DNA of 64,000 nucleotides from Symbiodinium natans (GCA_905221605.1 CAJNDS010001324.1:642001-706000), one strand, 5' to 3'. Shown: positions 39,430 through 48,794, counted from the first letter of the stretch. The notes: generated by a model not told the origin, from the sequence alone. Translations and numbers: made by a program.

Positions 39430-40903
39430 CAATCCGCGAAACCGCTCGCATGGCCATGCTCCGGCTGCACTTCAGCCGGGCCCTTCGCAAGGCTGAGGCG
39501 GCGAGATCGCGGAACCCTACGGTGGCAGATGCGCCCGCGGTCGGCGACCTGGTCTACTACTGGCGGGAGCAGAAGTACAACCGTCGAGGAGGCCAAGACA
39601 AACGGAAGCTGCTTTTGCGGAAGTGGCGTGGGCCAGGGCTGCTCGTCGCTTTCGAGGGGAATAACTGCTATGTGACCTCGAGGGGGACTTTGACAAAGGT
39701 GGCCTTGGAACATGTTCGGCGGGCTTCTCCGATGGAACAGATCGCCACGGGTGAGTGGGAGGCTGTTCTGAAGGAAGTTGTGGAGGCTGCTGAGCGAGAC
39801 CAAGAGTGGGAGCTCGTGGTCCCACAGGACGGCAGCGCTGAAGGACGTGAGCCCACGGGAGAACAAGGCCCTAGACTCTCTTCTTCAGCATCACCGGCAG
39901 TTTCAGCTCTGCCTGGGAGCCCCGATCTCGATGATGCGAACCTGCTGGCCGATCAGACAGCTGGTCTTCTGGAAGGCGCTGGACTCTCTTCAGAACCGCC
40001 GGCAGTTTCAGCTCCACATGGAGATGACAGTGCTCCGCAGAGTTTCCGTGACCAGCTTCAGGAAGCGATGCGGAAAGCTCGTGACCAGCGTGGCCGTGAT
40101 CTACCTCCTGTGTCTCCGGGCGAGCTTGTCAGGGCCACTGCCTCGGAGGGTGGAGCTGGGTCGCGCAGGCCATCCACCTTGTTGGGCCAAGTTGCTTCAG
40201 GTGGGTCTTCGCGTGCGCCAGGTACTCCCTTGCTGGATGTGATTCGGCGGGCTGGAGCAAATGCGGAGGAACATTCGCCTTCAGAGCCGTTTGCAGAACA
40301 GCCTGAGAATTTGTCAGGCACCAAGCGGCCGGCTGAAGTTGAGGCCGAGACTCTTAGGAGCCAGCAGGGCGACCAAGTGCCTTTTGACGCCCTGACTCTG
40401 GAGAAGGAGCTCGTGCTTGAGGCTGCCCAGGCGAAGCAAGGCAGTGTGCACCCGTTGGTTCAGCTGCAGGCCCAAGTTGCGATGGACAAGACGGCTGGCG
40501 AGGACCTTGAAGCGAACGACCATGGCACGTGGGATGGTCGATGGCCGCTGCCCCGTCGCTCAGAGTACGAGGCTTTCGTGAAGGCGGGCTTGAAGTGGCC
40601 AACGGGAAGAGAAGCGCTGACTGTGCAGGCGGCTCGGAAGGAGTACCACTGGCGCTCCATGACCAAGGAGCAGCGAGATGCCTTTCGCGAGGCAGCCGTT
40701 GAAGCCTGGAATGTTTGGACTCGCAACGACGCCGTCGAGACCTTGAGCGAGGAGGAGACGGCCCGGACATTGGCGACCTTAAGGCAACGGGGAGAGATGC
40801 ACAAGATCCTCACCCCTCGCTATGTGTTTACGGACAAAAATGATGGGCTACGAACCTCATCGAATCCGCTGCCAATCAAGGCGAGTGCGAGGCTGGTGGC
40901 ACC
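39378..40903 (+). pseudogene. pol: Integrase C-terminal region and Pol linker
   Basis: New frame from about 39378: EIEAMGQPTFARLVAIRETA, then AVGDLVYYWREQK and RKWRGPGLLVAFEGNNCYV, a DNA-binding C-terminal module with a GDLV...WRGPG pattern. A long low-complexity, acidic linker (about 39800-40500) follows, then a charged segment leading to the start of the reverse transcriptase (SARLVAP). The frame breaks at the 13-bp duplication 40891-40916. Confidence 0.8.
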
Positions 40904-40916
40904 GGCTGGTGGTGCC
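40891..40916 (+). repeat. 13-bp imperfect tandem duplication causing a frameshift in RT
   Basis: ggctggtggcacc (40891-40903) is followed by ggctggtggtgcc (40904-40916). The extra 13 bases put SARLVAP and PGYKDVTAFDL in different frames. The two units differ at two adjacent positions. Confidence 0.8.
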
Positions 40917-41712
40917 GGGCTATAAGGACGTGACTGCCTTTGACCTTCGCAAGGATGCGCCGACTGCTTCGCGAACTTCACAACACCTACTCTTCAGTTT
41001 GGGGTCGAGCAACTTCAAGAAAGGCTGGAGAACGGGCACTGCCGACGTCAAAAGTGCTTTTCTCAAAGGCGAGCGCTACATGGATGGAGTTCGCGAGCTG
41101 TACTTGCAGAACATGGAGTCCAGAGACGGCAGTCCGACACTTCCGGTTGGCAGCCGCCTCAGCCGGATTGTCAAGGGGGTGTTCGGCCTGAGTGACGCCC
41201 CCCGCGAGTGGTACTTGAGGTTGAAGAAGAGTGTGAAGCGAGAAAAGTGGACTCAATCCACACTGGATGCTGCGACTTTCTTCCTTTGGTCTGAAGGACC
41301 AAACCCGGAACTCCTCGGAATGATGTGCTGCCACGTCGATGACCTTCTCATCACAGGCAGCGCCGAAGCTTGGGCCTCGATAGGCCGATTGGGCAAGGAG
41401 TTGGGTTTTGGCTCCGTCGAAAAGGACAGTTTCGTCTACTGCGGAAAGAAGGTTGCCCAAGACTTGAACACAGGCGTGATCAGCGTCTCCATGCAGGCCT
41501 ACGTGGACAACCTGTCCCCGATCAGCGTGGCAGCGAGCCGCCGACGAGACATGGACGCTGCTCTCACTCCGGGAGAAGCCAAGCAGCTACGAGCCTTGGT
41601 GGGATCCCTCCAGTGGCTTGTAGCGCAAGTGCGGGCTGACATGGGCTTCCACCTCAGTGTGCTGCAGGCCGAGACGCCGTCCGTTGGCGTGATGATCAAA
41701 GCCAATGCTTAG
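40904..41712 (+). pseudogene. pol: Reverse transcriptase core
   Basis: Continuous frame from about 40904 to TAG at 41710-41712. Motif A is ADVKSAFLKG (41041), motif B is VKGVFGLSDAPREWY, and motif C is CHVDDLLITG (HVDD at 41332-41343, with His in place of the usual Tyr). The connection region FVYCGKKVAQD and the YVDNLSP...LVGSLQWLV block follow, as in copia elements. The catalytic Asp residues are intact. Confidence 0.92.
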
Positions 41713-41795
41713 GAAATGTCACGCGTGGTGACGTGGTGGCGCCGTTGGCGACAAGCCGCTTGAGAGAGTTTACTCTCAGAGCTGCTATTATTGTG

Positions 41796-42682
41796 TGTTG
41801 CTGGCTGAGCGCGACTTGTTGCAGGGCAGCTCTGGAAGGTTCACTTTGCTGGACTACCGCAGTCACCGTTTGCAAAGGGTGTGCCGAAGTACCTTCGCTG
41901 CCGAGCTGCTTGGAGTTGAGGAAGGCTTTGACATAGGGCAGTACTGTCGCGGCCATTGGGCTGAGGCCCTCGGCTACGACTTGGCGCACAAAGGGGTCGA
42001 CTGCATCTTGGATACAATCGGCCTGGTTGTCGTGACGGATGCCAAAGACACCTTTGACAAGGGGAACTCTGATACTCCCTCGTACGGAAGCCAGAAATCG
42101 TTGGCTTTCAGCATCGCCTGGCTCCGAGGGATGCTGGCCAAGCCGAATGTCTCCCTGCGCTGGACAGAGACCAGCAACATGTTTGTAGACGCCGGGACAA
42201 AGGATATGTGCGGCGCCCACATGCGGGACACCTTGATGGCGGGCGAATGGAGCTACCGATACAACGCGAAGTACGTGAAGCAGACGATCAAGACGAAGCC
42301 CAAGGTGCGCCCAGGACCTGAAGTAGTGAGCGGAGAGGAAGTGAGCCCGACAGATCCTGTGATGGGATTTCTTCAGGGGTTCGCCACGAAACGTGGCTGG
42401 CACCGTAAAGATGGCCTGGCCATACAGGTGGCCCACGGAGCTCGAAGTTACAGACGCCCCGAGCCCAGGTTTGAAGCAGACATGTATCCTTTCCGGACTT
42501 CGTATGCCCTTTTCCATGATCAGCAGGGTCGTGGAAGCTGGCGCATCCTCGAAAGGGATGTGCGATACGGTCGCATTTTGCGATCTCTTGACAAGGAAGC
42601 TGCAGTTCTGATCACGGTGTTCAAGACCCCAAAAGAAAAGAAGATCAATGTGAAACCACAGGCTTGTGCCGGTGGGTCTTGA
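41796..42682 (+). pseudogene. pol: RNase H, N-terminus lost; stop codon inside the 3' LTR
   Basis: Frame from about 41796: LLAERDLLQGSSGRFTLLDY, RVCRSTFAAELLG (Glu at 41903), VVTDAKDTFD (Asp at 42038) and SNMFVDAGTKDM (Asp at 42188), the Ty1-type RNase H pattern. The stretch 41705-41795 that should hold the first catalytic Asp is scrambled between frames, so part is deleted or shifted. About 160 further residues follow (YRRPEPRFEADMYPFRTSYA). The frame ends TGA at 42680-42682, 32 bases into the LTR. Confidence 0.88.
42631..42644 (+). other. Polypurine tract
   Basis: aaaagaaaagaaga, four bases from the 3' LTR; it would prime plus-strand DNA synthesis. It lies inside the end of the pol frame and encodes Lys/Glu residues. 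Confidence 0.8.
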
Positions 42683-42797
42683 CCGTGTGCAGAGCTGTTC
42701 GCATCCTATCCGCGGCTTTTCAGGCCTTGATCCAGATATAGCTACTGGCAGGCAAAAGGTGAGAGCCTGTAGCAGCCCAGAGCATCAGGGTTGCTTA
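42649..42797 (+). repeat. 3' LTR
   Basis: 149 bp, one difference from the 5' LTR (C at 42721). Followed directly by CCTAA and then a long CCCTAAA array. Confidence 0.95.
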
Positions 42798-42999
42798 CCT
42801 AAACCCTAAACCCTAAACCCTAAACCCTAAACCCTAAACCCTAAACCCTAAACCCTAAACCCTAAACCCTAAACCCTAAACCCTAAACCCTAAACCCTAA
42901 ACCCTAAACCCTAAACCCTAAACCCTAAACCCTAAACCCTAAACCCTAAACCCCCCTAAACCCCCTAAACCCTAAACCCTAAACCCTAAACCCCTAAAC
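42798..42999 (-). repeat. CCCTAAA array, right flank of the retrotransposon
   Basis: About 22 perfect units to 42953, then CCCCCCTAAA/CCCCTAAA variants. The longest perfect array in the window. It contains the right copy of the target duplication at 42798-42802. Confidence 0.97.
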
Positions 43000-43015
43000 C
43001 CAAGCCGCTTCTCAG

Positions 43016-43070
43016 GGCGTTGAGGAGGAGATCTCCCTTTGGCTCACCGGCCAGGCGGGCCTTCTCTCAG
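43016..43070 (+). CDS. Coding exon
   Basis: Acceptor gccgcttctcag ends at 43015. GVEEEISLWLTGQAGLLS and one base, then a gttcgg donor at 43071. C-array upstream (partly created by the split array), G-array 43109-43156 downstream. Could be the second exon of the gene whose first exon is at 33695, but the phases disagree (AG at 33795 needs one base; this exon starts with a full codon), so that is unproven. Confidence 0.55.
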
Positions 43071-43244
43071 GTTCGGATGGGAAACCAAAAGCCCGTGGAC
43101 CCGAAATAGGGTTTAGGGTTTAGGGTTTAGGGTTTAGGGTTTAGGGTTTAGGGTTTAATGTTGACCTCGTAATAATAAACCCCCCCCCCCCCTTCAATCA
43201 AACCCCCCCAAATAGAGTGGGGGCCCCTTTGAATAAGGATTCCT

Positions 43245-43345
43245 TTCCTTAGAGAGACTTAGAGAGGATCAGAGAGAATCACTCAGGATTCCTTTCCTTA
43301 GAGAGAATTAGAGAGGATCAGAGAGAATCAGAGAGAATCAGAAAG
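43245..43345. repeat. Tandem duplication of an agagag-rich 40-mer
   Basis: attcctttccttagagagacttagagagg... at 43245 is repeated at about 43283 with small changes, followed by several gagaatca units. Purine-rich. Confidence 0.65.
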
Positions 43346-43431
43346 AAGGGCTGGGAGGGTTCTACGGGTCAGGGCTTGGTGAATACCCTAAACCCTAAAC
43401 CCTAAACCCTAACCCTAAACCCTAAAGAGCT

Positions 43432-43648
43432 TTTTTTCAGGCAGGAATTTCCAGGAACTTTATTCCGAGGGGCAGATCTTTCAGGATTATTTCCAGGGCA
43501 CCGGCCTCCAAAGCTACCCCCTTTGCCAGAAAGATTTTTTCAATCCTCTAGTAAGGCTCTCAAATAAAAAACAGCAAGTTTCTCAGGAGTTTGGTTTTCA
43601 GGTTTCTCTTCGAAATCTGATCGCTTCATGTTTTCCTATAATTAAATC
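43432..43648 (+). CDS. Coding-like unit, first copy of a ~210-bp duplication
   Basis: After tttttttcag the frame reads RNFQELYSEGQIFQDYFQGT, then GLQSYPLCQKDFFNPLVRLS, NKKQQVSQEFGFQV, SLRNLIASCFP and a stop at about 43648. A second copy at 43865 differs by small indels near the left end and by several substitutions. Both stay open over the shared part, which suggests selection on the protein or recent duplication. Family not recognised. Confidence 0.45.
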
Positions 43649-43848
43649 CTAAACCCTAAACCCTTAACCCTAATTAAACCCCAGACCCTAAACCCTAAAC
43701 CCTAAGACTTTAATTGCAGGGGCCCCTGGATTTAGAGACCATGCCATACCCTTATCCCTAAACCCTAACCCTAACCCTAAACCCTTAACCCTAATTCAAT
43801 AAGACTCCACAAACCTAAGCCATGAACCCGAAACCTAATGAAACCATG

Positions 43849-44073
43849 AAGCGATCATTTGAAGATTTTTTTCAGGCAGGAATTACCAGGAATTCCGAGG
43901 GGCAGATCTTTCAGGATTATTTCCAGGGCACCGGCCTCCAAAGCTACCCCCTTTGCCAGAAAGATTTTTTCAATCCTCTAGTAAGGCTCTCAAATAAAAA
44001 TCTGCAAGTTTCTGATGAGTTTGGTTTTCAGGTTTCTCTTCGAAATCTGATCGCTTCATGTTTTCCTAATTAA
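43849..44073 (+). CDS. Coding-like unit, second copy of the duplication
   Basis: The frame reads KRSFEDFFQAGITRNSEGQI, then FQDYFQGTGLQSYPLCQKDF, FNPLVRLSNKNLQVSDEFG and SLRNLIASCFPN with TAA at 44071-44073. Nearly identical to 43432-43648. The ttttttcag at 43867-43875 could be an acceptor, as in the first copy. Flanked by CCCTAAA fragments on both sides. Confidence 0.45.
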   Translation, partial: KRSFEDFFQAGITRNSEGQIFQDYFQGTGLQSYPLCQKDFFNPLVRLSNKNLQVSDEFGFQVSLRNLIASCFPN

Positions 44074-44339
44074 ATCCTAAACCATAAAACCCTTAACCCT
44101 CCCTCTCTTTTCTCTCCATAAACAAACAAAGAACAACGGACACCCCCAAAAAAAAACAAGCCCCGACTGGCGTACTTTATTCCCAGGGCTTTATTATTGC
44201 GGCCGGGACACCTGGCGCACTTTAATTTACGGGGGTTTAGTAATACGAGGTTAACATTAGGGTTTAGGTTTTTTTTTGGGGGGTGGGGGCGGGGGGGGGG
44301 GTGGTGTTTCACGTGTAGGTCCATGGCTCAGCAGATGGG

Positions 44340-44456
44340 GCCAGACCCGTCCACGGAGAGGTCCGCATGCTGGAGCACAAGTTTGCGAAGCTGGAGCCGC
44401 GGCTGGCGCTGCTCAGCTCCAGCTGCACCAGGCCTTGGCGGTTCAGAGCGCGAAGG
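44340..44456 (+). CDS. Coding-like island, possibly frameshifted
   Basis: VRMLEHKFAKLEPRLALLSS reads in one frame and LQLHQALAVQSAK in another directly after it, ending at gtttag. Either an exon with a one-base indel or chance. Preceded by a G-rich run. Confidence 0.35.
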
Positions 44457-44520
44457 GTTTAGGGCTTAGGGTTTAGGGTTTAGGGTTAGGACGATTCAGG
44501 GTTTTAGGAAGTTGTGTGTT

Positions 44521-44543
44521 CGGGGGGGGGGGGGGGGGGGGGA
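44521..44543. repeat. Poly-G run
   Basis: About 22 G in unique sequence. The stretch 44550-45240 that follows has no recognised gene, only a loose (atcatc)n-type AT-rich part near 45060-45220. Confidence 0.8.
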
Positions 44544-45241
44544 GAAGGAGACAGAATGTGGCTTAGACCCGGAATATGTGCCATCTTCTTGATACACAGC
44601 CCAGGGGGAATAAAACAAAGACCACATTTCGTTATACATATCTGCAGCCAACAGCTTTCTTTTTTGACCCTTCTTCTGAGGGCGGCTCAGCGCAACAGCC
44701 TGCAACCGCATCTAGAGGTTCATAGGGGAGTACAAGCCCAGGGCTGGGGTGCGAGGCTTTAAACCTACGGCCTTCCTGCCTCGCTGTTCGGAAAGCGACC
44801 AGACGTAGACACCAACTCAACAGTTCAAACCCCGAGAGCAGCGCAAAAGCCTCGGATTTAGGGTTTAGGGTTCAGGGTTTAGGGTTAGGGTTTAGAGTTT
44901 AGGGCCTTGTCCTCGTCTTCCACATAACAGTCGCCGTACTAGCAGTGGCGATAGAGGAGGGCAGTGTGATCCAATGCTTTGGTTCATGTAGCCCCAAGAC
45001 CCACCCATGACCCTTCAAAAGTCACCAAATCATGTTAGATTTAACTTAGCCGTCGCAACGGAACCATCATCATGTTTATTGCCTGCTCGCAATGGTTATT
45101 AAGGTAATTACCGGAACTGTGCGCATTATCGTCATAGTAGACACAGTCCGGACCGTTAGCCGTGATCGTCAGCATACCCAGTGAATCATCATCACCATCA
45201 TCGCAGTCCCACCATCACTATAGTAACATGATAAAATGTCA

Positions 45242-45362
45242 CCCTAAACCCCAAACCGTAAACCCCAAACCCCAAACCCCAAACCGTAAACCCCAAACCC
45301 CAAACCCTAAACCCTAAACCCCAAACCCTAAACCCTAAACCCCCAAACCCTAAACCCCAAAC
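45242..45362 (-). repeat. CCCCAAA/CCCTAAA array
   Basis: About 17 units, mostly CCCCAAA and CGTAAAC variants, ahead of the exon at 45396. Confidence 0.9.
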
Positions 45363-45395
45363 CTTTGTAAGCCAGCCATAAGAGCCCCGTTGCAG

Positions 45396-45479
45396 GTTCC
45401 GGGACATGGCAAAAGGCAGAGAAAGGGCCGAGCTGCAGGCGGTGGAGGCGAAAGCCAAGGCCGCCCTCAGGCTCGCGGG
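45396..45479 (+). CDS. Coding exon, Ala/Lys/Glu-rich helix
   Basis: Acceptor ccccgttgcag ends at 45395. One base, then FRDMAKGRERAELQAVEAKA and KAALRLAG into a G run. The right boundary is not clear; gcg or gtgg after the G run. TTTGGGG array follows. Confidence 0.55.
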
Positions 45480-45816
45480 GGGGGGGGGGGGTGGTTGGGG
45501 TTTGGGGTTTAGGGTTTGGGGTTTAGGGTTTAGGGTTTGGGGTTTGGGGTTTGGGGGTGGGGCTTTAGGGTTTACAGGGCTTTATAAGGTTTTATGGGGT
45601 TTATAGGATTTTATTTATAGGGTTTTACAGGGTTCTATAGGGTTTGAAAGGGTTTCATAGGGTTTAGCGGGACGGCAGGGGGGGGACAAAGGGTCCCTTA
45701 GTAAGGTTGGGGGTTGTTCAGGGCGGATTAGGGTTTAGGGGTTTAGGGGTTTTGGGTTTAGGGTTTGGGGTTTAGGGTTTAGGGTAAGCCTAAACCCCAA
45801 ACTCCCCCCCAAACAG

Positions 45817-45916
45817 CCATGGAGGCACCACCAGAAGGCGAAGGACCTGACGGCCGACGAACTCGCTGAGGCCATCGAGGGCGACGGTGACTCCCTCAGC
45901 GAGGCAACGCTTGGGG
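45817..45916 (+). CDS. Coding exon, acidic
   Basis: Acceptor cccccaaacag ends at 45816. PWRHHQKAKDLTADELAEAI, EGDGDSLSEATLG and one base; a gtcata donor at 45917. Third-base GC very high. DELAEAIEGDGDSLSE recalls an EF-hand-like stretch but the loop is not canonical. Confidence 0.55.
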
Positions 45917-45994
45917 GTCATAGGGGGCTCGAAGGGTTTAGGGTTTGGGGTCTAGGGTTTAGGGTTTAGGGTTTAGGGGTTCTTACGGTTCTTG

Positions 45995-46149
45995 GGGTAG
46001 TTTCATGGTCCCTAAGTATGGGCGCTCAAAAAAGGGGACCTCTTTTATGTACCCCTTACATACCCCAAAAAAACAACGGCCCTTACTTCAGGACCCTTTG
46101 AAGAAGGTAAGGGGTAAGGGGCCATATTAAGGGCCCATGAAACTACCCT
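45995..46149. mobile_element. Palindromic miniature element with GGGTAGTTTCATGG ends
   Basis: ggggtagtttcatgg at the left and cccatgaaactaccc at the right. A truncated second copy follows at 46164-46280 (gggtagtttccatggcccctt), so two copies lie in tandem. Confidence 0.6.
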
Positions 46150-46279
46150 CAGAAGGGATTCTTAGGGTAGTTTCCATGGCCCCTTAGTATTGGCACTACC
46201 CCTTACATACTCTATAAAACCCAACGGCCCTTCATTCAGAACCCTTTGAAGAAGGCAAGGGACCATATTGCGGGACACG

Positions 46280-47000
46280 GGTGTGGGGCGTTTAGGGGTT
46301 TAGAGTTTAGGGTCTAGGGCTTGAGGGTTTGTAGGGTTTAGGGTGTAGGGTTTTCTCTTTAAACCCCAGAGCCCTACTGACTGTTAAGCTGTGCTCTGGA
46401 CTGCTGCGAACCCAGACTCGGATCCCTAATCCCCAAACCCCACGCCAAAGCCTTAACCACCATGTAACCGTAAGCAAGAAACCTACCGCCTCAGAAAAGC
46501 CTTCTAAAGCCTTAACACTTGGAGCAGCACGGAAGTGCGGGCGGTCCTTTAACGCGTTCTGCAGGGAAGTGCTTGGGTGACCCTTCTTCTTCGATGGAGT
46601 AGTACGTAAAGGGTAGAGGGAGACGCCTGCGCAGCCTGCGCACGCGGACAGCACGTCTGCTGCAAGCATTGCTGATCCGCTCTGGACGCAGCTTGAACTA
46701 CGGAACCACGGAACCACTGGCAACCCGCTGGCCGAGTTACGCATGCTTTGGGCACAGTTGGTGGACCACTTTGGATGATCACGATGTGGGGCGTCTCATG
46801 AGGGGAACTCTTGATGGAGGTGTAACGGCCCACCAACTAACTAACTAACTAACTACCGCAGACTCGCAGGCGATAGCGTGCCAGAAGCCCCCACTACAGG
46901 CCTTGTATCACCTATGAAGCCTTATAAGCTCTATGCCTAGAACTCCCTAACTCCGATGTGGATCAGGTCGGGGGTAGGTGCAAGGACTGGTCTTGGGATG
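46280..47000. other. Stretch without a recognised gene
   Basis: Contains short degenerate telomere-like repeats and a (TAAC)n run at 46838-46855. Minus-strand ORFs here (46307-46744) lack motifs and overlap repeats. Confidence 0.4.
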
Positions 47001-47010
47001 GAGGGGGGCA

Positions 47011-47073
47011 GGGTTTAGGGTTTAGGGTTTAGGGTTTAGGGTTTAGGGTTTAGGGTTTAGGGTTTAGGGTTGT
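47011..47073 (+). repeat. TTTAGGG array
   Basis: About nine units, 30 bases before the acceptor of the exon at 47104. Confidence 0.95.
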
Positions 47074-47103
47074 AGATTCAGGGGTTGAGGGTTTTTCGGC
47101 CAG

Positions 47104-47181
47104 GATTTAGCGTTCGGCGCGATCAAGATGGCCGAAGGGTTCAGTGAGAAAACTGCTGGAGGTCAAAGTTTTCGGGAATGA
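47104..47181 (+). CDS. 3' terminal exon
   Basis: Acceptor ttttcggccag ends at 47103. DLAFGAIKMAEGFSEKTAGG then QSFRE and TGA at 47179-47181, 26 codons, phase 0. Confidence 0.45.
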   Translation, partial: DLAFGAIKMAEGFSEKTAGGQSFRE

Positions 47182-47257
47182 ACCTATGAGGCTGGGACCG
47201 AACCCTCTGGTGCTCCAACTGATGTGATTGAAGCCCCACCCTTGTCGGAGCGGCCAG

Positions 47258-47350
47258 GACGCCTTCGTGAAGTTCTTCCAGGCTTGCGAGCAGGCTGGCC
47301 TCTGTGATGCCGCCCTCAACCCCCCGCCGAAACCTTACATTAAACCCTGA
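47258..47350 (+). CDS. Coding exon ending in a repeat-derived stop
   Basis: Acceptor ggagcggccag ends at 47257. DAFVKFFQACEQAGLCDAAL then NPPPKPYIKP and TGA at 47348-47350 within a ccctga variant of the repeat. Strong helical, GC3-rich start; the tail may be intronic if a donor was missed. Confidence 0.5.
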   Translation, partial: DAFVKFFQACEQAGLCDAALNPPPKPYIKP

Positions 47351-48018
47351 ACCCTAGGCCACCTCAAGCCTAAAACCGAGCCTTGAACCCTAAACCCGAA
47401 ACCCTAAACCCTAAACCCTAAACCCCTTTTAGGAAACCTGAAACCTGAACCCTGAACCCTCAGCCGAGTCTGAACACCAAGCCTAAGCTCACAAATCTTT
47501 CAAGTCCGGAGCTCCGGATACCGGCAGGAACCCGTCGACGAGGCAGCAAACGGGCATGCCGCGTTCCCAGCTGTCACAGGGGGTTTTGGGTGTCGGGTTT
47601 GGGGTCCTTTTGCGGAGCCAGGGGGCCAGACTTGGTTTAGAATCTAATACTTGGCCGCGCACGCTTCTTAACTGTCGCGCACGAGTTGCTGCGATCGCGT
47701 TTCTACAACCAAAAGTGTCATTTTCGTTCTGAAAGTGTCTTTATGTGCAAATTTCGTGGAAAAACTTTGAGACTACGTTAGCTATGGATCGTGTGGGGAG
47801 AACCAGTATATAATAGATGGTTTAGGGTTTAGATGGTGTGGGGCTTAGATGGTGGCTTGATTAGGGTTTGAATAGTTTAGGTGGTTTAGGGTTGACGGGG
47901 TTACAGCCAGGGTTGAAGGGGTTCCGTAAACCCAAAACCCTAAATCCTAGATCCCTAAACCCTGAACGCAAACAACAAAAACATGCAGCACCGTGCCTTA
48001 CGCCCTTTTGTCGGACAG

Positions 48019-48054
48019 GCAACGGCCCTCACAGAGGAGGACCTTCGGAGGCTT
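48019..48054 (+). CDS. Short coding exon (joins 48229)
   Basis: Acceptor ttgtcggacag ends at 48018. Twelve codons, ATALTEEDLRRL, then a gtttgg donor at 48055. Phase 0, matching the next exon at 48229. Confidence 0.6.
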
Positions 48055-48228
48055 GTTTGGGGTTTAGAGGTCTTAGAGGTTTAGGGTTTAGGGTTTAGGG
48101 TCTAGATTTAGGGTTGAGGGTTTCTAGGGTTTAGGGTTGAGGGTTTAGGGTTTAGGGTTTAGGGTTTAGGGTTTAGGGTTTAGGGGGTTTGCCCCCTTTG
48201 CCCTGAACCCGATGATTTCGCCGTGCAG
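48055..48228 (+). repeat. 174-nt intron made largely of TTTAGGG-like repeat
   Basis: gtttggggtttagaggtctt..., then about 13 TTTAGGG units (48080-48186), a short gccccctttgccctgaaccc tract and ccgtgcag. The exons on both sides are in phase 0. Confidence 0.6.
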
Positions 48229-48351
48229 CGGTTTGTCTTGCCATGTTCACAAGCAACATCAGAGCCCCTGGGCATGACACACGGCAAGCAGTTTGGTGGC
48301 ATTTTGTTCGGCGGACTGTTGGTTTGCTCCCGAACATTCGTGCAAACTCCT
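48229..48351 (+). CDS. Coding exon, hydrophobic/Gly-rich (joins 48019)
   Basis: Starts after ccgtgcag. Forty-one codons: RFVLPCSQATSEPLGMTHGK, then QFGGILFGGLLVCSRTFVQT and P, followed by a gtaaac donor at 48352. Phase 0 at both ends. The GILFGGLLVC stretch could be membrane-associated but is short. Confidence 0.55.
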
Positions 48352-48794
48352 GTAAACCCCTAAGCCCTAAATGGACTCTAAACTCTAAACCCCTGGGTTT
48401 AGGGTTTAGGATAGGGTTTAGGGGTTTAGGGGTTTGCCCCTGGACCCTAAACCCAAAACTCTGAACTCTTAAACCCCAGCTCAGAGACCAGAGGTGAAAC
48501 GACACACCGCGGTCTGTTGAGTCAGCTTTAACCCCCAAAGTGCCCCCAAAGCTGACCCTAAGCCTACATATTTTGGGGAATCAGGGGTTTAGGGGTTTGG
48601 GGTTTGGAGTTCGGGAACCTCACTTTTGGGAAATAACTGGGTATTTGACAGGATTAGGGCTCAGTGCACCCTTCTTTGAATTCCTTTGGGAAGTGCGCAC
48701 AGATGTTTGTCACCCAAATTGACTTTAGCCCTTAAACCCTAAACCCTAAACCCTAAAGGCCGCCCCCCTACAGTGGGGTGGCCCCTCGACTTCG

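Larger units (their letters stand above)
34119..42797 (+). mobile_element. Ty1/copia-like LTR retrotransposon, full length, frame-broken
   Basis: 8.68 kb between two 149-bp LTRs. The order gag - protease - integrase - reverse transcriptase - RNase H is the Ty1/copia (Pseudoviridae-type) order; integrase before RT excludes Ty3/gypsy. The coding region (about 34796-42682) behaves as one fused gag-pol frame interrupted by about ten indels at approximately 34990, 35565, 37060, 37325, 37730, 37850, 39030, 39378, 40904 and 41705-41795. No premature stop caused by substitution was noticed. Its GC content and lack of telomere-like repeats differ sharply from the surroundings. The copy cannot encode its own enzymes as read, unless the indels are sequence errors. 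Confidence 0.95.

Noticed and set aside
34119-42797. Ty3/gypsy or retrovirus-like element
   Set aside because: Integrase lies upstream of reverse transcriptase, RT motif C is HVDD in a copia context, and there is no envelope gene.
33695-43070. A gene interrupted by the retrotransposon, with exons 33695-33795 and 43016-43070
   Set aside because: Attractive by position, but the donor phase (two extra bases) does not match the full-codon start of the second exon, so no join can be claimed.
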